The position numbers and the translations under genes are program-made. Below, one piece after another: positions 46,682 to 55,038 of a DNA stretch of 64,000 nt (position 1 is the first letter of the stretch; the number at the start of each line of letters is the position of its first letter). The notes beneath the pieces are model-generated. The model saw only the letters and a list, made by a program, of their open reading frames with translations. It was not told the origin of the DNA and did not search any database. The stretch is from VRUE01 sp963728365 (GTDB lineage Bacteria; Actinomycetota; Thermoleophilia; Solirubrobacterales; 70-9), in contig CAVSJI010000001.1 of the NCBI GenBank assembly GCA_963728365.1, forward strand, positions 1,736,001 to 1,800,000, given 5' to 3'.

Positions 46682-46687
46682 TTCTCC

Positions 46688-47383
46688 ATGGCCAACGGAT
46701 CGACCCGCATTCTCCTCGTCGACGACGAGCACTCGATCCAGACCCTGCTCTCCTACCCGCTGCGCAAGGACGGCTACCACGTCACCTCGGCCACCGACGG
46801 CCGCGAAGCGCTGCAGCGCTTCGAAGAGGCGCGCTTCGACCTGGTGATCCTCGACCTGATGCTGCCCAAGCTCGACGGCGTCGAAGTCTGCCGCCAGCTG
46901 CGCGCCCGCAGCCAGGTGCCGATCATCATGCTGACCGCGAAGGGCTCGGAGACCGACAAGGTCGCCGGGCTCGAGGTCGGCGCCGACGACTACATCACCA
47001 AGCCGTTCTCGATGCGCGAGTTCCGCAGCCGGGTAAAGGCGGCGCTGCGCCGCTCGCGGATGGTGGGCGAGCCGCGGGAGATCGAGGCGATCGACCACGG
47101 CGACCTGAAGATCGATTTCGAGCGGCGCATGGTCACCCTGCGCGGCGACGAGGTGCGCGTCACCTACGTCGAGTTCGAGATCCTCGGTGCGCTCGCCGGC
47201 TCGCCCGGCCGAGTGCTGAGTCGCGAGACCCTGCTCGAGCACGTCTGGGGCGACTCGGAGTACCGCGACCCGCGCACCGTCGACGTCCACATCCGGCATC
47301 TGCGCGAGAAGCTGGAGACCGACCCGAAGGACCCGGAGTTCCTCTTCACCGTGCGTGGCGTCGGCTACCGCTTCAGGGAGTAG
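46688..47383 (+). CDS. OmpR/PhoB-family response regulator
   Basis: This 231-residue regulator has a receiver domain (ILLVDDEHSIQTLL, phospho-acceptor Asp56 in LVILDLMLPK, Lys in DDYITKPFS) and a C-terminal winged helix (VEFEILGALAGSPGRVLSRE, TVDVHIRHLREKLE, FLFTVRGVGYRF). It is activated by the kinase encoded 9 bp downstream. An HtrA protease ends the operon, which suggests a cell-envelope stress regulon (inference). Confidence 0.94.
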   Translation: MANGSTRILLVDDEHSIQTLLSYPLRKDGYHVTSATDGREALQRFEEARFDLVILDLMLPKLDGVEVCRQLRARSQVPIIMLTAKGSETDKVAGLEVGADDYITKPFSMREFRSRVKAALRRSRMVGEPREIEAIDHGDLKIDFERRMVTLRGDEVRVTYVEFEILGALAGSPGRVLSRETLLEHVWGDSEYRDPRTVDVHIRHLREKLETDPKDPEFLFTVRGVGYRFRE

Positions 47384-47392
47384 CGTCCGGTG

Positions 47393-48463
47393 ATGCCGCG
47401 GTTCAGGCCCCCCAACCTGGGCAACAGGATCGTCCTGATGTCGGTGGGGATTGCGGCCGGCACCGCCCTCCTGATCTACATCTACGCAGTCGCGATCGGC
47501 GGCGCCGCCAGCGGCCATGGCGCGGTCAAGGGCCAGATCGCCATCGGCGGCCTGCTCGCGGTGCTGATCGCCGGTGCGATCGGCACCTACTACGCGCGCG
47601 TCGCCAGCGGCAACATCAGCCGCCTGCAGGACGCGGCCCGCAAAGTCGCCGACGGGAACTTCGAGACGCCGATCCCGATCTCCTCGACCGGCCAGCTGGG
47701 TCAGCTCGCCCGCACCTTCAACGAGATGCAGCGCCGCCTCGCCGAGCTCGACAGCGCCCGCAAGCAGTTCATCGCCAACGCCTCGCACGAGCTGCGCACG
47801 CCGATCTTCAGCCTCGGCGGCTTCGTCGAGCTGCTCGAGGAGGAGGACCCGAGCCCCGAGGAGCGCGCCGAGTTCGTGCACACGATGCGCGAGCAGATCG
47901 CCCGACTGACCAAGCTGACCGCCGACCTGCTCGACCTCTCCCAGCTCGATGCGGGCGCCGTCGCGATGCGCGAGAGCAACGTCGACCTCGCCGTCCTCGC
48001 GCGCGAAGTGGCGCGCGAGTTCGGGCCGCGCGCCGACCGCCGCGGCTCGCGGCTCGAGCTGCGCACCCCCGACCATCCGGTGATCGCCAGCGCCGATCCC
48101 GACCGCGTCCGGCAGGTCGTCCGTATCCTCCTTGACAACGCCCTCACCCACACGCCCGAGGGCACGAAGGTAACCGTGACCACTTACTCAGTCAATCGCC
48201 GCGCCGAGCTGACGGTCTCTGACGACGGCCCGGGAATCCCGCGCCGGGTGCAGGGCCGCATCTTCGAGCGCTTCTATACCGCCGACTCGGCCGGCGGCTC
48301 CGGGCTCGGCCTGGCGATCGCCCGCGAGCTCTCCCAGCGCATGGACGGGCGGGTGGCGATCGCCTCGAGCAAGCGCTTCACCGCCTTCACGCTCGACCTG
48401 CCGCGCTCGCGCGTCGACGTTGCCCCGCCGCTGGCGGCCACCCCACCCCGGGCGGCGGCGTGA
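47393..48463 (+). CDS. Sensor histidine kinase
   Basis: This 356-residue kinase has two membrane helices with almost no loop between them, then a HAMP domain (ARVASGNISRLQDAARKVAD). The dimerisation domain carries His132 in FIANASHELRTPIFSL, followed by ATPase boxes (ILLDNALTHTPEGT, VSDDGPGIP, GSGLGLAIARELSQRM). With so small an extracellular loop it probably senses a signal within the membrane. ATG 47393 follows a GTG one codon earlier. It overlaps the protease gene by 4 nt. Confidence 0.93.
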   Translation: MPRFRPPNLGNRIVLMSVGIAAGTALLIYIYAVAIGGAASGHGAVKGQIAIGGLLAVLIAGAIGTYYARVASGNISRLQDAARKVADGNFETPIPISSTGQLGQLARTFNEMQRRLAELDSARKQFIANASHELRTPIFSLGGFVELLEEEDPSPEERAEFVHTMREQIARLTKLTADLLDLSQLDAGAVAMRESNVDLAVLAREVAREFGPRADRRGSRLELRTPDHPVIASADPDRVRQVVRILLDNALTHTPEGTKVTVTTYSVNRRAELTVSDDGPGIPRRVQGRIFERFYTADSAGGSGLGLAIARELSQRMDGRVAIASSKRFTAFTLDLPRSRVDVAPPLAATPPRAAA

Positions 48464-49593
48464 GGCGGCGCGGCCCCTGGCCAGTGGCGGCGATCGCCAC
48501 CCTGGTGCTTGCCGGCTGCGGCGGCTCCGCAGGCGGCGGCTCGGCGCCGCAGGCAACGCGCACCGAGACGGTCGCCCAGCCGCAGGTCGCGATCGAGAGC
48601 GCCGAGCAGGGCTTCGACGCTGCGCAGGTCTACCGCGAGGCCTCCCCAGGGGTGGTCACGATCCGCTCGATCTTCGGCTCCGGGGCAGCCGAGGGCTCGG
48701 GCTTCGTCCTCGACGCGAGCGGCCGGATCGTCACCAACGCGCACGTCGTCACCGACGAATCGGGCGACGGCGGGCGCAAGCCGGCCAAAGCCGTCTACGT
48801 CGAGTTCCCGGACCGCAACGTCGTCCCCGCCCACGTCGTCGGCTTCGACCCCTTCGCCGACGTAGCCCTGCTCGAGGTCAAGCCGGATGGCTTCAAGCTC
48901 CACCCGCTGCAGCTCGGCGACGACAGCGAACTCGTCGTCGGGCAGCCGGTGGCGGCGATCGGCAGCCCCTTCGGCGAGCAGCAGTCGCTCTCGGTCGGCG
49001 TCGTCTCGGCCACCGATCGCTCGGTCGAATCGCTGACCAAGTTCCAGATCGAGGGGGCGATCCAGACCGACGCATCGATCAACCCCGGCAACTCGGGCGG
49101 TCCGCTGCTCGACGCCGGCGCCCGCGTGATGGGCATCAACCAGCAGATCGAGACCAGCTCCGGGTCCAACGACGGGGTCGGCTTCGCCGTCCCGGTTTCC
49201 GCCGTGAAGCGCTCGCTCAGCCAGCTCGAGCAGGACGGCAAGGCCGAGTACGCCTACATCGGCGTTACCACCCAGCCGCTCTACCCGCAGCTCGCCCAGA
49301 AGCTCGGCCTCAACACCACCTACGGCGGGCTGCTCGCCGAAATCGTCCCCGACAGCCCTGCCGCCAAGGCGGGCCTGCGTGGCGGCAAGGACCAAGTCCG
49401 TTTCCAGGCCGCCACCTACAGCACCGGCGGCGACGTGATTCTCTCGATCGAAGGCCACAAGGTCGTCAGCCCAGACGACCTCGCCCGCCTGATCTCAGCC
49501 CGTAAGCCGGGCGAAACGGTCAAGGTCGAGATCCTTCGCGACGGCGAGCGCAAGCGGGTCAAGGTGACGTTGGGCACACGGCCGAATAGCTGA
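48460..49593 (+). CDS. HtrA/DegP-like serine protease with PDZ domain, lipoprotein
   Basis: This 377-residue protease has a lipobox (VLAGC) at its signal end, so it is probably membrane-anchored. The trypsin-like domain shows the triad: His in IVTNAHVV, Asp in FADVALLEV and Ser in NPGNSGGPLLD. A single PDZ domain follows (YIGVTTQPLYPQLA onward). It degrades or refolds damaged exported proteins. The GTG start overlaps the kinase stop, tying it to the two-component system. Confidence 0.93.
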   Translation: MRRRGPWPVAAIATLVLAGCGGSAGGGSAPQATRTETVAQPQVAIESAEQGFDAAQVYREASPGVVTIRSIFGSGAAEGSGFVLDASGRIVTNAHVVTDESGDGGRKPAKAVYVEFPDRNVVPAHVVGFDPFADVALLEVKPDGFKLHPLQLGDDSELVVGQPVAAIGSPFGEQQSLSVGVVSATDRSVESLTKFQIEGAIQTDASINPGNSGGPLLDAGARVMGINQQIETSSGSNDGVGFAVPVSAVKRSLSQLEQDGKAEYAYIGVTTQPLYPQLAQKLGLNTTYGGLLAEIVPDSPAAKAGLRGGKDQVRFQAATYSTGGDVILSIEGHKVVSPDDLARLISARKPGETVKVEILRDGERKRVKVTLGTRPNS

Positions 49594-49628
49594 TCCCGGG
49601 CGACCGCCGCACGCTGTAGAACTCGCGG

Positions 49629-50867
49629 ATGCTTCAGGAAGTCCCGCTCGGCCAGAAGTCGCTCGCCGACTACACCCACATCGCCGGCAAGCAGACGATC
49701 GAACGGATCCGCGAGCTGGCCGAGTCGATGAAAGGCCACCGCGTCCTGCACGTCAGCGCCACGGCCTTCGGCGGCGGCGTCTCGGAGATCCTCTACACGA
49801 TCGTGCCGCTGATGCGCGACGCCGGCCTCGACGCCCACTGGCACGTGATCTTCGGCAAAGAGGAGTTCTTCAACGCGACCAAGCTGCTGCACAACTCGCT
49901 GCAGGGCGCCGAGGAGACGCTGAGCGCCGAACAGTGGGAGGTCTTCGACGAGATCAACGCGATCAACGCCGAGGGGCTGCAGGGCGAGTGGGACACGATC
50001 ATCGTCCACGATCCGCAGCCGATCGGCCTGCGCCGCGGCGCCACCGAGAGGGCGCGCAACTGGATCTGGCGCTGCCACATCGACCTCTCCGAGCCCAACC
50101 CCGAGCCGATCGCCCGGCTGCTGCCGATGATCGAGGAATACGACGCCACCGTCTGGCACATGCCCGCCTACGTGCCGCAGGGGGTCAACGGCCACAACGG
50201 GGTGAAGATCATCCCGCCGGCGATCGATCCGCTCTCGCCGAAGAACATGGCCTTCTCGCCCGACGACGCCGCCTTCGTCTGCCGCCAGTTCGGGATCGAC
50301 GTCGACCGGCCGCTGATCACCCAGGTCTCGCGCTTCGATCCCTGGAAGGACCCGATGGGCGTGATCGACGCCTACCGGATCGTCCACGAGACGGCGCCCG
50401 AGGCACAGCTCGCCCTGGTCGGCTCGATGGCGACCGACGACCCCGAGGGCTGGGATTTCTTCCAGCGCACCTTCGAGTACGCCGAGGGCGACGACGACAT
50501 CAAGATCCTCAACAACCTCAACAACGTCGGCGCGATCGAGGTCAACGCCTTCCAGTCGCAGTCCGACGTCTGCCTGCAGAAGTCGATCCGCGAGGGCTTC
50601 GGCCTAACCGTCACCGAGGCGCTCTGGAAGGGGCGGCCGACGGTGGCCGGCAACGTCGGCGGCATCCCACTGCAGATCGCCGACGGCGAGAGCGGCTTCC
50701 TGGTCGACTCCCCTGAGCAGTGCGCCCAGCGCTGCCTGGAGATCCTCGGCGACCCCGAGCTGGGCATGCGCCTCGGGCGGGCGGGCAAGGAACACGCCCG
50801 TCACGAGTTCCTCTCCCCGCGCCTGCTGCGCGACTGGATGGAGCTGCTCGTCGAGCTCGGGACCTGA
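49629..50867 (+). CDS. treT: Trehalose synthase TreT-like glycosyltransferase (GT4)
   Basis: This 412-residue GT4 enzyme has the N-terminal VLHVSATAFGGGVSEILYTIVP, HDPQPIGL, the nucleotide-sugar region QVSRFDPWKDPMGVIDAY and the EX7E-type SIREGFGLTVTEALWKGRP. The set matches TreT, which makes trehalose from an NDP-glucose and glucose. A related GT4 specificity cannot be excluded. It is convergent with otsA, the second trehalose gene, with 6 bp between stops. Confidence 0.86.
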   Translation: MLQEVPLGQKSLADYTHIAGKQTIERIRELAESMKGHRVLHVSATAFGGGVSEILYTIVPLMRDAGLDAHWHVIFGKEEFFNATKLLHNSLQGAEETLSAEQWEVFDEINAINAEGLQGEWDTIIVHDPQPIGLRRGATERARNWIWRCHIDLSEPNPEPIARLLPMIEEYDATVWHMPAYVPQGVNGHNGVKIIPPAIDPLSPKNMAFSPDDAAFVCRQFGIDVDRPLITQVSRFDPWKDPMGVIDAYRIVHETAPEAQLALVGSMATDDPEGWDFFQRTFEYAEGDDDIKILNNLNNVGAIEVNAFQSQSDVCLQKSIREGFGLTVTEALWKGRPTVAGNVGGIPLQIADGESGFLVDSPEQCAQRCLEILGDPELGMRLGRAGKEHARHEFLSPRLLRDWMELLVELGT

Positions 50868-50873
50868 GCGCCG

Positions 50874-52337
50874 CTAACGGGCGGCCCCGCGCAGCGCGTC
50901 GATGTCGGCGAGCTGCTCGTCGACCCAGTCGCCGGGGTTGCGCGAGAAGACCAGCTCCTTGAGGTGCGTCGCCCGCACCCGCCGCTCCTCGGGGTCCATG
51001 GTCAGCGCCCGGTAGATCGCGTCGGCCTGCTCCTGGATGTCGAAGGGGTTGACCGAGAGGGCCGAGTCGGCCAGCTCCTCGTGCGAACCGGTGTTCTCCG
51101 AGAGCATCAGCACCCCGTCGCGGGTGTTGACCGCGGGAGCCTCCTTGGCGACCAGATTCATCCCGTCGAAGAGCGAGTTGACCATCAAGAGGTCGAAGTG
51201 CTTGTAGCGAGCGACGGCCTCGGGGAAGTTCTCGTAGATCTTCAGATCGATCGGCATCCAGTCGGTGGTCCCGTGGCGGTGGTTGACCACCGCCACCAGC
51301 GCCTCGATCCGCTCCAGGTACTCGACGTACTCGGGCACGTCCTGGCGCGAGGGCTGCAGGTGGGCGATGAAGGTGACCTGCTCGCGGAACTCCGGGTGCT
51401 GAGCGAGGAAGGTGTCGAAGGCGGTAAAGCCGCGCAGCACGTTCTTCGAGAGGTCGGCGCGGTCGACGCGGATGATCAGGTGCCTGCGCCGGCGCTCCAG
51501 CACCTCGCGCTCGGCGGCCGCGACCTCGGGAGACTCGGCGGCGCGACGCAGCCGCTGGGCGTCGATCGAGAGTGGGTAGGCGCGGGTGCGGGTCTCCCCA
51601 CCCGCGTGGCGCACGATGCCCTCGTCGTAGTCGACGTCCACCTCGAGCAGTTCGTCGCAGCAGCGGATGAAGTTGATGCAGTAGGCGTGGGTGTGGAAGC
51701 CGACGATGTCGTTGGCGAGCATCCCGCGGAAGATCGCCTCGCGAATGCGGCCCGGCAGGATCCGCCAGCTGTCGGGCTGCGACCAGGGGATGTGGACGAA
51801 GTGGTGCAGGAAGACGTCGGGCCGCTCGGCGCGGATCATTCCCGGAGCGGTGTAGAGGTGGTAGTCGTGGAGCATCACCAGCGGCCGCGCGCGCCCCTCG
51901 ATCTGGCCGAGCACCGCCCGGGCGATGTCGCGGTTGACCGCCTGGTAGCCGAGGTCCCAGGCGTCGAGCTCCTCCCGGCGGATGTCGGGCGCATTGGAGA
52001 GGTCCCAGAGGTAGTGCTGGATGAACCAGAGGATCGGGTTGGCGATCACGTTGTAGAAGCGGTCGTAGGCCTCCGGGTCCGAGCCGACCATCAGCACCCG
52101 GTAGTCGATCCCGTCGATCGAGATGTCGACGGGCCCGCCGCGCTCCTCGGAGACGGCGATGTCCTCGTCGGTCATCGCCGAAGCGATCCAAAGCGCATCG
52201 CGGTGCGAGACAAGCCCCGAGAGCGCGGTAACCAGCCCCCCGCCCCCACGCCGCACGGTCCGCTCGCCGTCCTCGCCAAGCTCAAACTGAGCCGGTCCGC
52301 GATTCGACACGATGATCAGTGGATCCGACTCGGGCAC
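50874..52337 (-). CDS. otsA: Trehalose-6-phosphate synthase (GT20)
   Basis: This 487-residue enzyme joins UDP- or GDP-glucose to glucose-6-phosphate. The blocks LIIVSNRGPAQF, RRGGGGLVTALSGL, LVMLHDYHLYTAP, VDRADLSKNVLRGFTAFD, FDLLMVNSLFDGMNLVAKE and LSENTGSHEEL are diagnostic. The HDYHLY, Asp-Gly-Met-Asn and catalytic Arg/Lys positions look intact. No otsB phosphatase is nearby. The GTG start follows a TAGTCT box by 6 nt. It is divergent from the Pro-rich membrane protein gene, with element A6 between. Confidence 0.93.
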   Translation of the reverse strand: MPESDPLIIVSNRGPAQFELGEDGERTVRRGGGGLVTALSGLVSHRDALWIASAMTDEDIAVSEERGGPVDISIDGIDYRVLMVGSDPEAYDRFYNVIANPILWFIQHYLWDLSNAPDIRREELDAWDLGYQAVNRDIARAVLGQIEGRARPLVMLHDYHLYTAPGMIRAERPDVFLHHFVHIPWSQPDSWRILPGRIREAIFRGMLANDIVGFHTHAYCINFIRCCDELLEVDVDYDEGIVRHAGGETRTRAYPLSIDAQRLRRAAESPEVAAAEREVLERRRRHLIIRVDRADLSKNVLRGFTAFDTFLAQHPEFREQVTFIAHLQPSRQDVPEYVEYLERIEALVAVVNHRHGTTDWMPIDLKIYENFPEAVARYKHFDLLMVNSLFDGMNLVAKEAPAVNTRDGVLMLSENTGSHEELADSALSVNPFDIQEQADAIYRALTMDPEERRVRATHLKELVFSRNPGDWVDEQLADIDALRGAAR

Positions 52338-52343
52338 GCGCTC

Positions 52344-52349
52344 AGACTA
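52344..52349 (-). promoter_or_regulatory. Leaderless-type -10 box (TAGTCT) for otsA
   Basis: On the minus strand TAGTCT ends 6 nt before the GTG start. Element A6 begins 43 bp further upstream. Confidence 0.45.
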
Positions 52350-52391
52350 CCCGGGGTGGCGATTCGCTCCAACGCGAACGGGGTCGGTTGG

Positions 52392-52503
52392 GAGGGAGTT
52401 GGCACCCCTCCTCACTCAACTTTTTCGGTGGAGAGGAGTCGGGCTGACACCGCAAGCTCACGACGAAAAAGTACAAGCCGTTCGGAGGGGTGCCAACTCC
52501 CTC
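52392..52503. repeat. Family A palindromic element, copy A6
   Basis: Perfect 20-bp arms (52392-52411 and 52484-52503) with the CTCAACTTTTTCGGTGGAGAG and CGAAAAAGTACAAGCCG subtype core. It lies between divergent genes, so it is not simply a terminator. Confidence 0.9.
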
Positions 52504-52553
52504 TAACGAAGCGTTTGGGGGGAGACTTTCCCACTCCAGAAGCTTGAACAGGC

Positions 52554-53000
52554 GTGAAGCTACGGATTCGCTGGTCGCGAGCCTCGATCGCGCTCCTTGT
52601 GGGGGGGAGCTTCCTGTTGGCGCTCAGACTCGCTCCAAGCTTCCTCGCTCCCCCGGAGCCGCCGCCTTTGCCCGCTGACGTGGGGCTACCTCGCTTGAAG
52701 GGAAGCTTGCCGACCTTGGGGGCTCCTGCTCGCCGGGAGCGCCGCGTCGGGCGGGTGGCGTTGGGGGGCGGACTCCGCCGCGCGGAGGCTTCTGAGGAGA
52801 AGGCTCCGAAGCACAGGGTGCATCGTCCCTCCCTCCGAAGAAGCACGCAGCGCAAGGAGGGTGCCCCCCAACGACAGGACCCGCCCGCCGTGAGGCCGGT
52901 CCCTGCACCGGAAGCCCCACCCCCGCCAGAAGCGCCCCCACCCGAAGCTCCTCCCCCGGCTCCGCCAGACGACGGGTCGATGGAGTTCGCCCCGCACTGA
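52554..53000 (+). CDS. Hypothetical Pro-rich membrane-anchored protein
   Basis: This 148-residue protein has one N-terminal membrane helix (ASIALLVGGSFLLALRLAPSF), then a basic region, then a Pro-rich tail (PAPEAPPPPEAPPPEAPPPA). The outside tail could span or bind the cell wall. Much of the middle (about residues 66-110) is encoded by an imperfect palindrome. The gene is therefore of doubtful conservation in that part. GTG is the only reasonable start. Confidence 0.5.
   Translation: MKLRIRWSRASIALLVGGSFLLALRLAPSFLAPPEPPPLPADVGLPRLKGSLPTLGAPARRERRVGRVALGGGLRRAEASEEKAPKHRVHRPSLRRSTQRKEGAPQRQDPPAVRPVPAPEAPPPPEAPPPEAPPPAPPDDGSMEFAPH
52750..52885. repeat. Imperfect palindrome inside the Pro-rich protein gene
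   Basis: GGCGGGTGGCGTTGGGGGGC (52750-52769) is mirrored by 52863-52885 with a 3-nt offset. The 93-bp interior has no match to families A-D. It has the same layout as the intergenic elements but is inside a reading frame. Confidence 0.6.
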
Positions 53001-53010
53001 GGGCGGGTGT

Positions 53011-53109
53011 CGGGTGCCCCTTCCGGCGGCTTGTACTTTTTCGTCGTGAGCCAGGAGGCGCCAGCCTGACTCCTCTCCACCGAAAAAGTTGAGCCGGAAG
53101 GGGCACCCG
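53011..53109. repeat. Family A palindromic element, copy A7
   Basis: Perfect 17-bp arms (53011-53027 and 53093-53109) with an inverted core of the CTCAAC...CAAGCCG subtype, nearly identical inside to A6 only 500 bp away. It lies upstream of the rpsF promoter region. Confidence 0.88.
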
Positions 53110-53137
53110 GCGACCGGCCCCCACCACCGCGCGTCGC

Positions 53138-53143
53138 TATAGT
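53138..53143 (+). promoter_or_regulatory. -10 box (TATAGT) for rpsF operon
   Basis: TATAGT ends 11 nt before the TTG start of rpsF. A transcript from it would carry only a few untranslated bases. Confidence 0.45.
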
Positions 53144-53154
53144 CCCTCGCCGTC

Positions 53155-53580
53155 TTGGCAGCCCCACGTGAATATGAGCTTGTCCTGATGCTGGACCCCG
53201 GCCCCGACGAGGCCGGGCGCGACGTCCTTGCGCAGGAGGTGCGCGGGCTGATCGAAGCCAAGGGCACGCTCAAGCACGAGAACAGCTGGGGCCTGCGCAA
53301 GATGGCCTATGAGATCAGCCGCCGCAACGAGGCCGACTACCGCTGGTTTCGTTTCGAGGGGCCCTCGGATCTGCTCGACGAGCTCAACCACAACCTGAAG
53401 ATCGCCGACGGCGTGTTGCGCTTCCGGATCTTCAAGGTGGACGCCAGCTCGCCGGTGATGGTGCCTCCGGCGGTCGCCGCCCCGGCCCACGGCTCGCGCG
53501 AGCGCCCGCAGGGCGGTCGTCCCGCGGTTGCCACCGTGCCGGACGACGGCGACGACGCCGCGGCCGAGCCCGCCGAGTAG
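53155..53580 (+). CDS. rpsF: 30S ribosomal protein S6
   Basis: This 141-residue protein begins REYELVLMLDPGPDEAGRDV and continues with NSWGLRKMAYEISRRNEADY and ELNHNLKIADGVLRFRIFKV, the S6 fold that binds 16S rRNA with S18. A 45-residue Ala/Pro/Asp tail exceeds the usual length of about 95. The start is TTG close to a TATAGT box. It heads the standard rpsF-ssb-rpsR-rplI cluster. Confidence 0.94.
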   Translation: MAAPREYELVLMLDPGPDEAGRDVLAQEVRGLIEAKGTLKHENSWGLRKMAYEISRRNEADYRWFRFEGPSDLLDELNHNLKIADGVLRFRIFKVDASSPVMVPPAVAAPAHGSRERPQGGRPAVATVPDDGDDAAAEPAE

Positions 53581-53687
53581 CACCCCTCAACCGGATTCCT
53601 CCGCAGATTGCGGGGCGAGGGGGGCGAGTTACGTCTGCTGCGCTCTTAGACTGGAGTCCAGACAACGATTCAGAGGAGTTGAGAGCC

Positions 53688-54161
53688 GTGGCAGCGTCGA
53701 ACGTGAACGTGGTGGTAATCACCGGGAACCTGACAAAGGACCCCGAGCTGCGCCATACAGGTGGCGGCACGGCGGTCTGCGAGCTGCGCGTGGCGGTCAA
53801 CTCGCGCCGCAAGGACGGGCAGACCGGCGAATGGATGGACAAGCCCAACTACTTCGACGTCAAGGTCTGGGGCGCGCAGGGCGAGAACTGCGCCCAGTAC
53901 CTCTCCAAGGGCCGACCCGTCGCCGTCGAAGGGCGGCTCGACTGGCGCGAGTGGGAGGCCAAGGAAGGCGGCGGCAAACGCCAGAAGGTCGAGATCATCG
54001 CCAACTCGGTCCAGTTCCTCGGCTCGCGGGACGGCTCGGGGGGTGGCGGCAACGGCAACGGCTTCACCCCGAGCAGCGACGTCCCCGCCGACTCCTCCGA
54101 CTTCGCCGGCGCCCCGGCCGCCGGCGGCGGTGGCGGCGGAGACGACGACATCCCCTTCTAA
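53688..54161 (+). CDS. ssb: Single-stranded DNA-binding protein
   Basis: This 157-residue OB-fold protein has VVVITGNLTKDPELRHTGGG, the DNA-binding aromatic strand KPNYFDVKVWGAQGENCAQY and GRPVAVEGRLDWREW. A Gly-rich linker and the acidic tip DDDIPF, which recruits partner proteins, complete it. GTG 53688 follows GAGGAG by about 9 nt. Element D2 separates it from rpsR. Confidence 0.95.
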   Translation: MAASNVNVVVITGNLTKDPELRHTGGGTAVCELRVAVNSRRKDGQTGEWMDKPNYFDVKVWGAQGENCAQYLSKGRPVAVEGRLDWREWEAKEGGGKRQKVEIIANSVQFLGSRDGSGGGGNGNGFTPSSDVPADSSDFAGAPAAGGGGGGDDDIPF

Positions 54162-54166
54162 GGCTT

Positions 54167-54270
54167 TCTGGCGCGGTCAGAACAAGCGGGGCCAGGACGC
54201 AGGGAGCGAAGCGTGCTCTGCGCGTGAGCGACTGAGGACGCCGCCCCGCGCAGTGTCTGGCCGCCCCAGA
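54167..54270. repeat. Family D palindromic element, copy D2
   Basis: The core (AGGACGCAGGGAGCG, GCGTGCTCTGC, GAGGACGCCG) matches D1. Its outer arms (54167-54181 and 54256-54270) pair at 13 of 15 positions and are unrelated to the D1 arms. It lies between ssb and rpsR, 22 bp before rpsR. Confidence 0.8.
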
Positions 54271-54291
54271 CGTGTAGGATTCCGTGCCCGA

Positions 54292-54558
54292 ATGGCACGC
54301 GGAAGCGACACAGCAACTGCATCGCCGCGGCGCGGAAGGCGCGCCGCGGACCGCACCCGGCCGCGCAAATACACGCGGATCAACTCCGAGGCGGTCGACT
54401 ACAAGGACCTCAACCTGCTGCGGCGCTTCCTCTCCGACAAGGGAAAGACCCGCGGCCGTCGCGTCACCGGCCTCTCGCGCAAGCACCAGCGCCAGCTCTC
54501 GGTCGCGGTAAAGCGCGCGCGGGAGATCGCGCTGCTGCCCTACGTCGGGGAGCGCTGA
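54292..54558 (+). CDS. rpsR: 30S ribosomal protein S18
   Basis: This 88-residue basic protein contains the S18 signature RINSEAVDYKDLNLLRRFLS and GRRVTGLSRKHQRQLSVAVKR, ending ALLPYVGER. No zinc-binding cysteines are present, so it is the Cys-free form. ATG 54292 is used; GTG 54284 is out of this frame. A TAGGAT sequence at 54275 could be a separate -10 box downstream of element D2. Confidence 0.94.
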   Translation: MARGSDTATASPRRGRRAADRTRPRKYTRINSEAVDYKDLNLLRRFLSDKGKTRGRRVTGLSRKHQRQLSVAVKRAREIALLPYVGER

Positions 54559-54565
54559 TCCCCGA

Positions 54566-55018
54566 ATGACGCAGGCGATCCTGCTCGAGGACGTCGAGAA
54601 GCTCGGCCGGCGCGGCGAGCCGATCGATGTTTCCCCCGGCTACCTGCGCAACTACCTGATCCCGCGCAAGCTCGCCGCACCGGCGACGGCTGGCGCGCTG
54701 GAGGAGGCACTCAGGCGCCGCGAGGCAGCCGAACGGGCGGAGAGAGCCCGCGCCGAACGCGAAGAGCAGGCCGCCTCGCTGCTCTCCAAGACCGTGCTGA
54801 CGATCCACCAGCGGGCCGGCGAGGACGGCAAGCTGTTCGGCTCGGTCGGCGCCAAGGAGATCGCCGACGCCATCCAGGACGCACGTGATCTGCGCATCGA
54901 CCGGCGTAAGATCCTGCTCGAGCAGCCGCTGCGCGAAATCGGCACCCACATGGTCGAGATCGAGCTCGCCGACGGCACCACCGCCTCGGTGAAGACGATC
55001 ATCACCGAGGAACGCTGA
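54566..55018 (+). CDS. rplI: 50S ribosomal protein L9
   Basis: This 150-residue protein has the N-terminal rRNA-binding domain (AILLEDVEKLGRRGEPIDVS, GYLRNYLIPRKLA), a long connecting helix and the C-terminal domain (KLFGSVGAKEIADAI, THMVEIELADG). It starts 7 bp after rpsR, so the two are co-translated. No anomaly is seen. Confidence 0.95.
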   Translation: MTQAILLEDVEKLGRRGEPIDVSPGYLRNYLIPRKLAAPATAGALEEALRRREAAERAERARAEREEQAASLLSKTVLTIHQRAGEDGKLFGSVGAKEIADAIQDARDLRIDRRKILLEQPLREIGTHMVEIELADGTTASVKTIITEER

Positions 55019-55038
55019 GCCGTCGCTAACCTGCGGGC

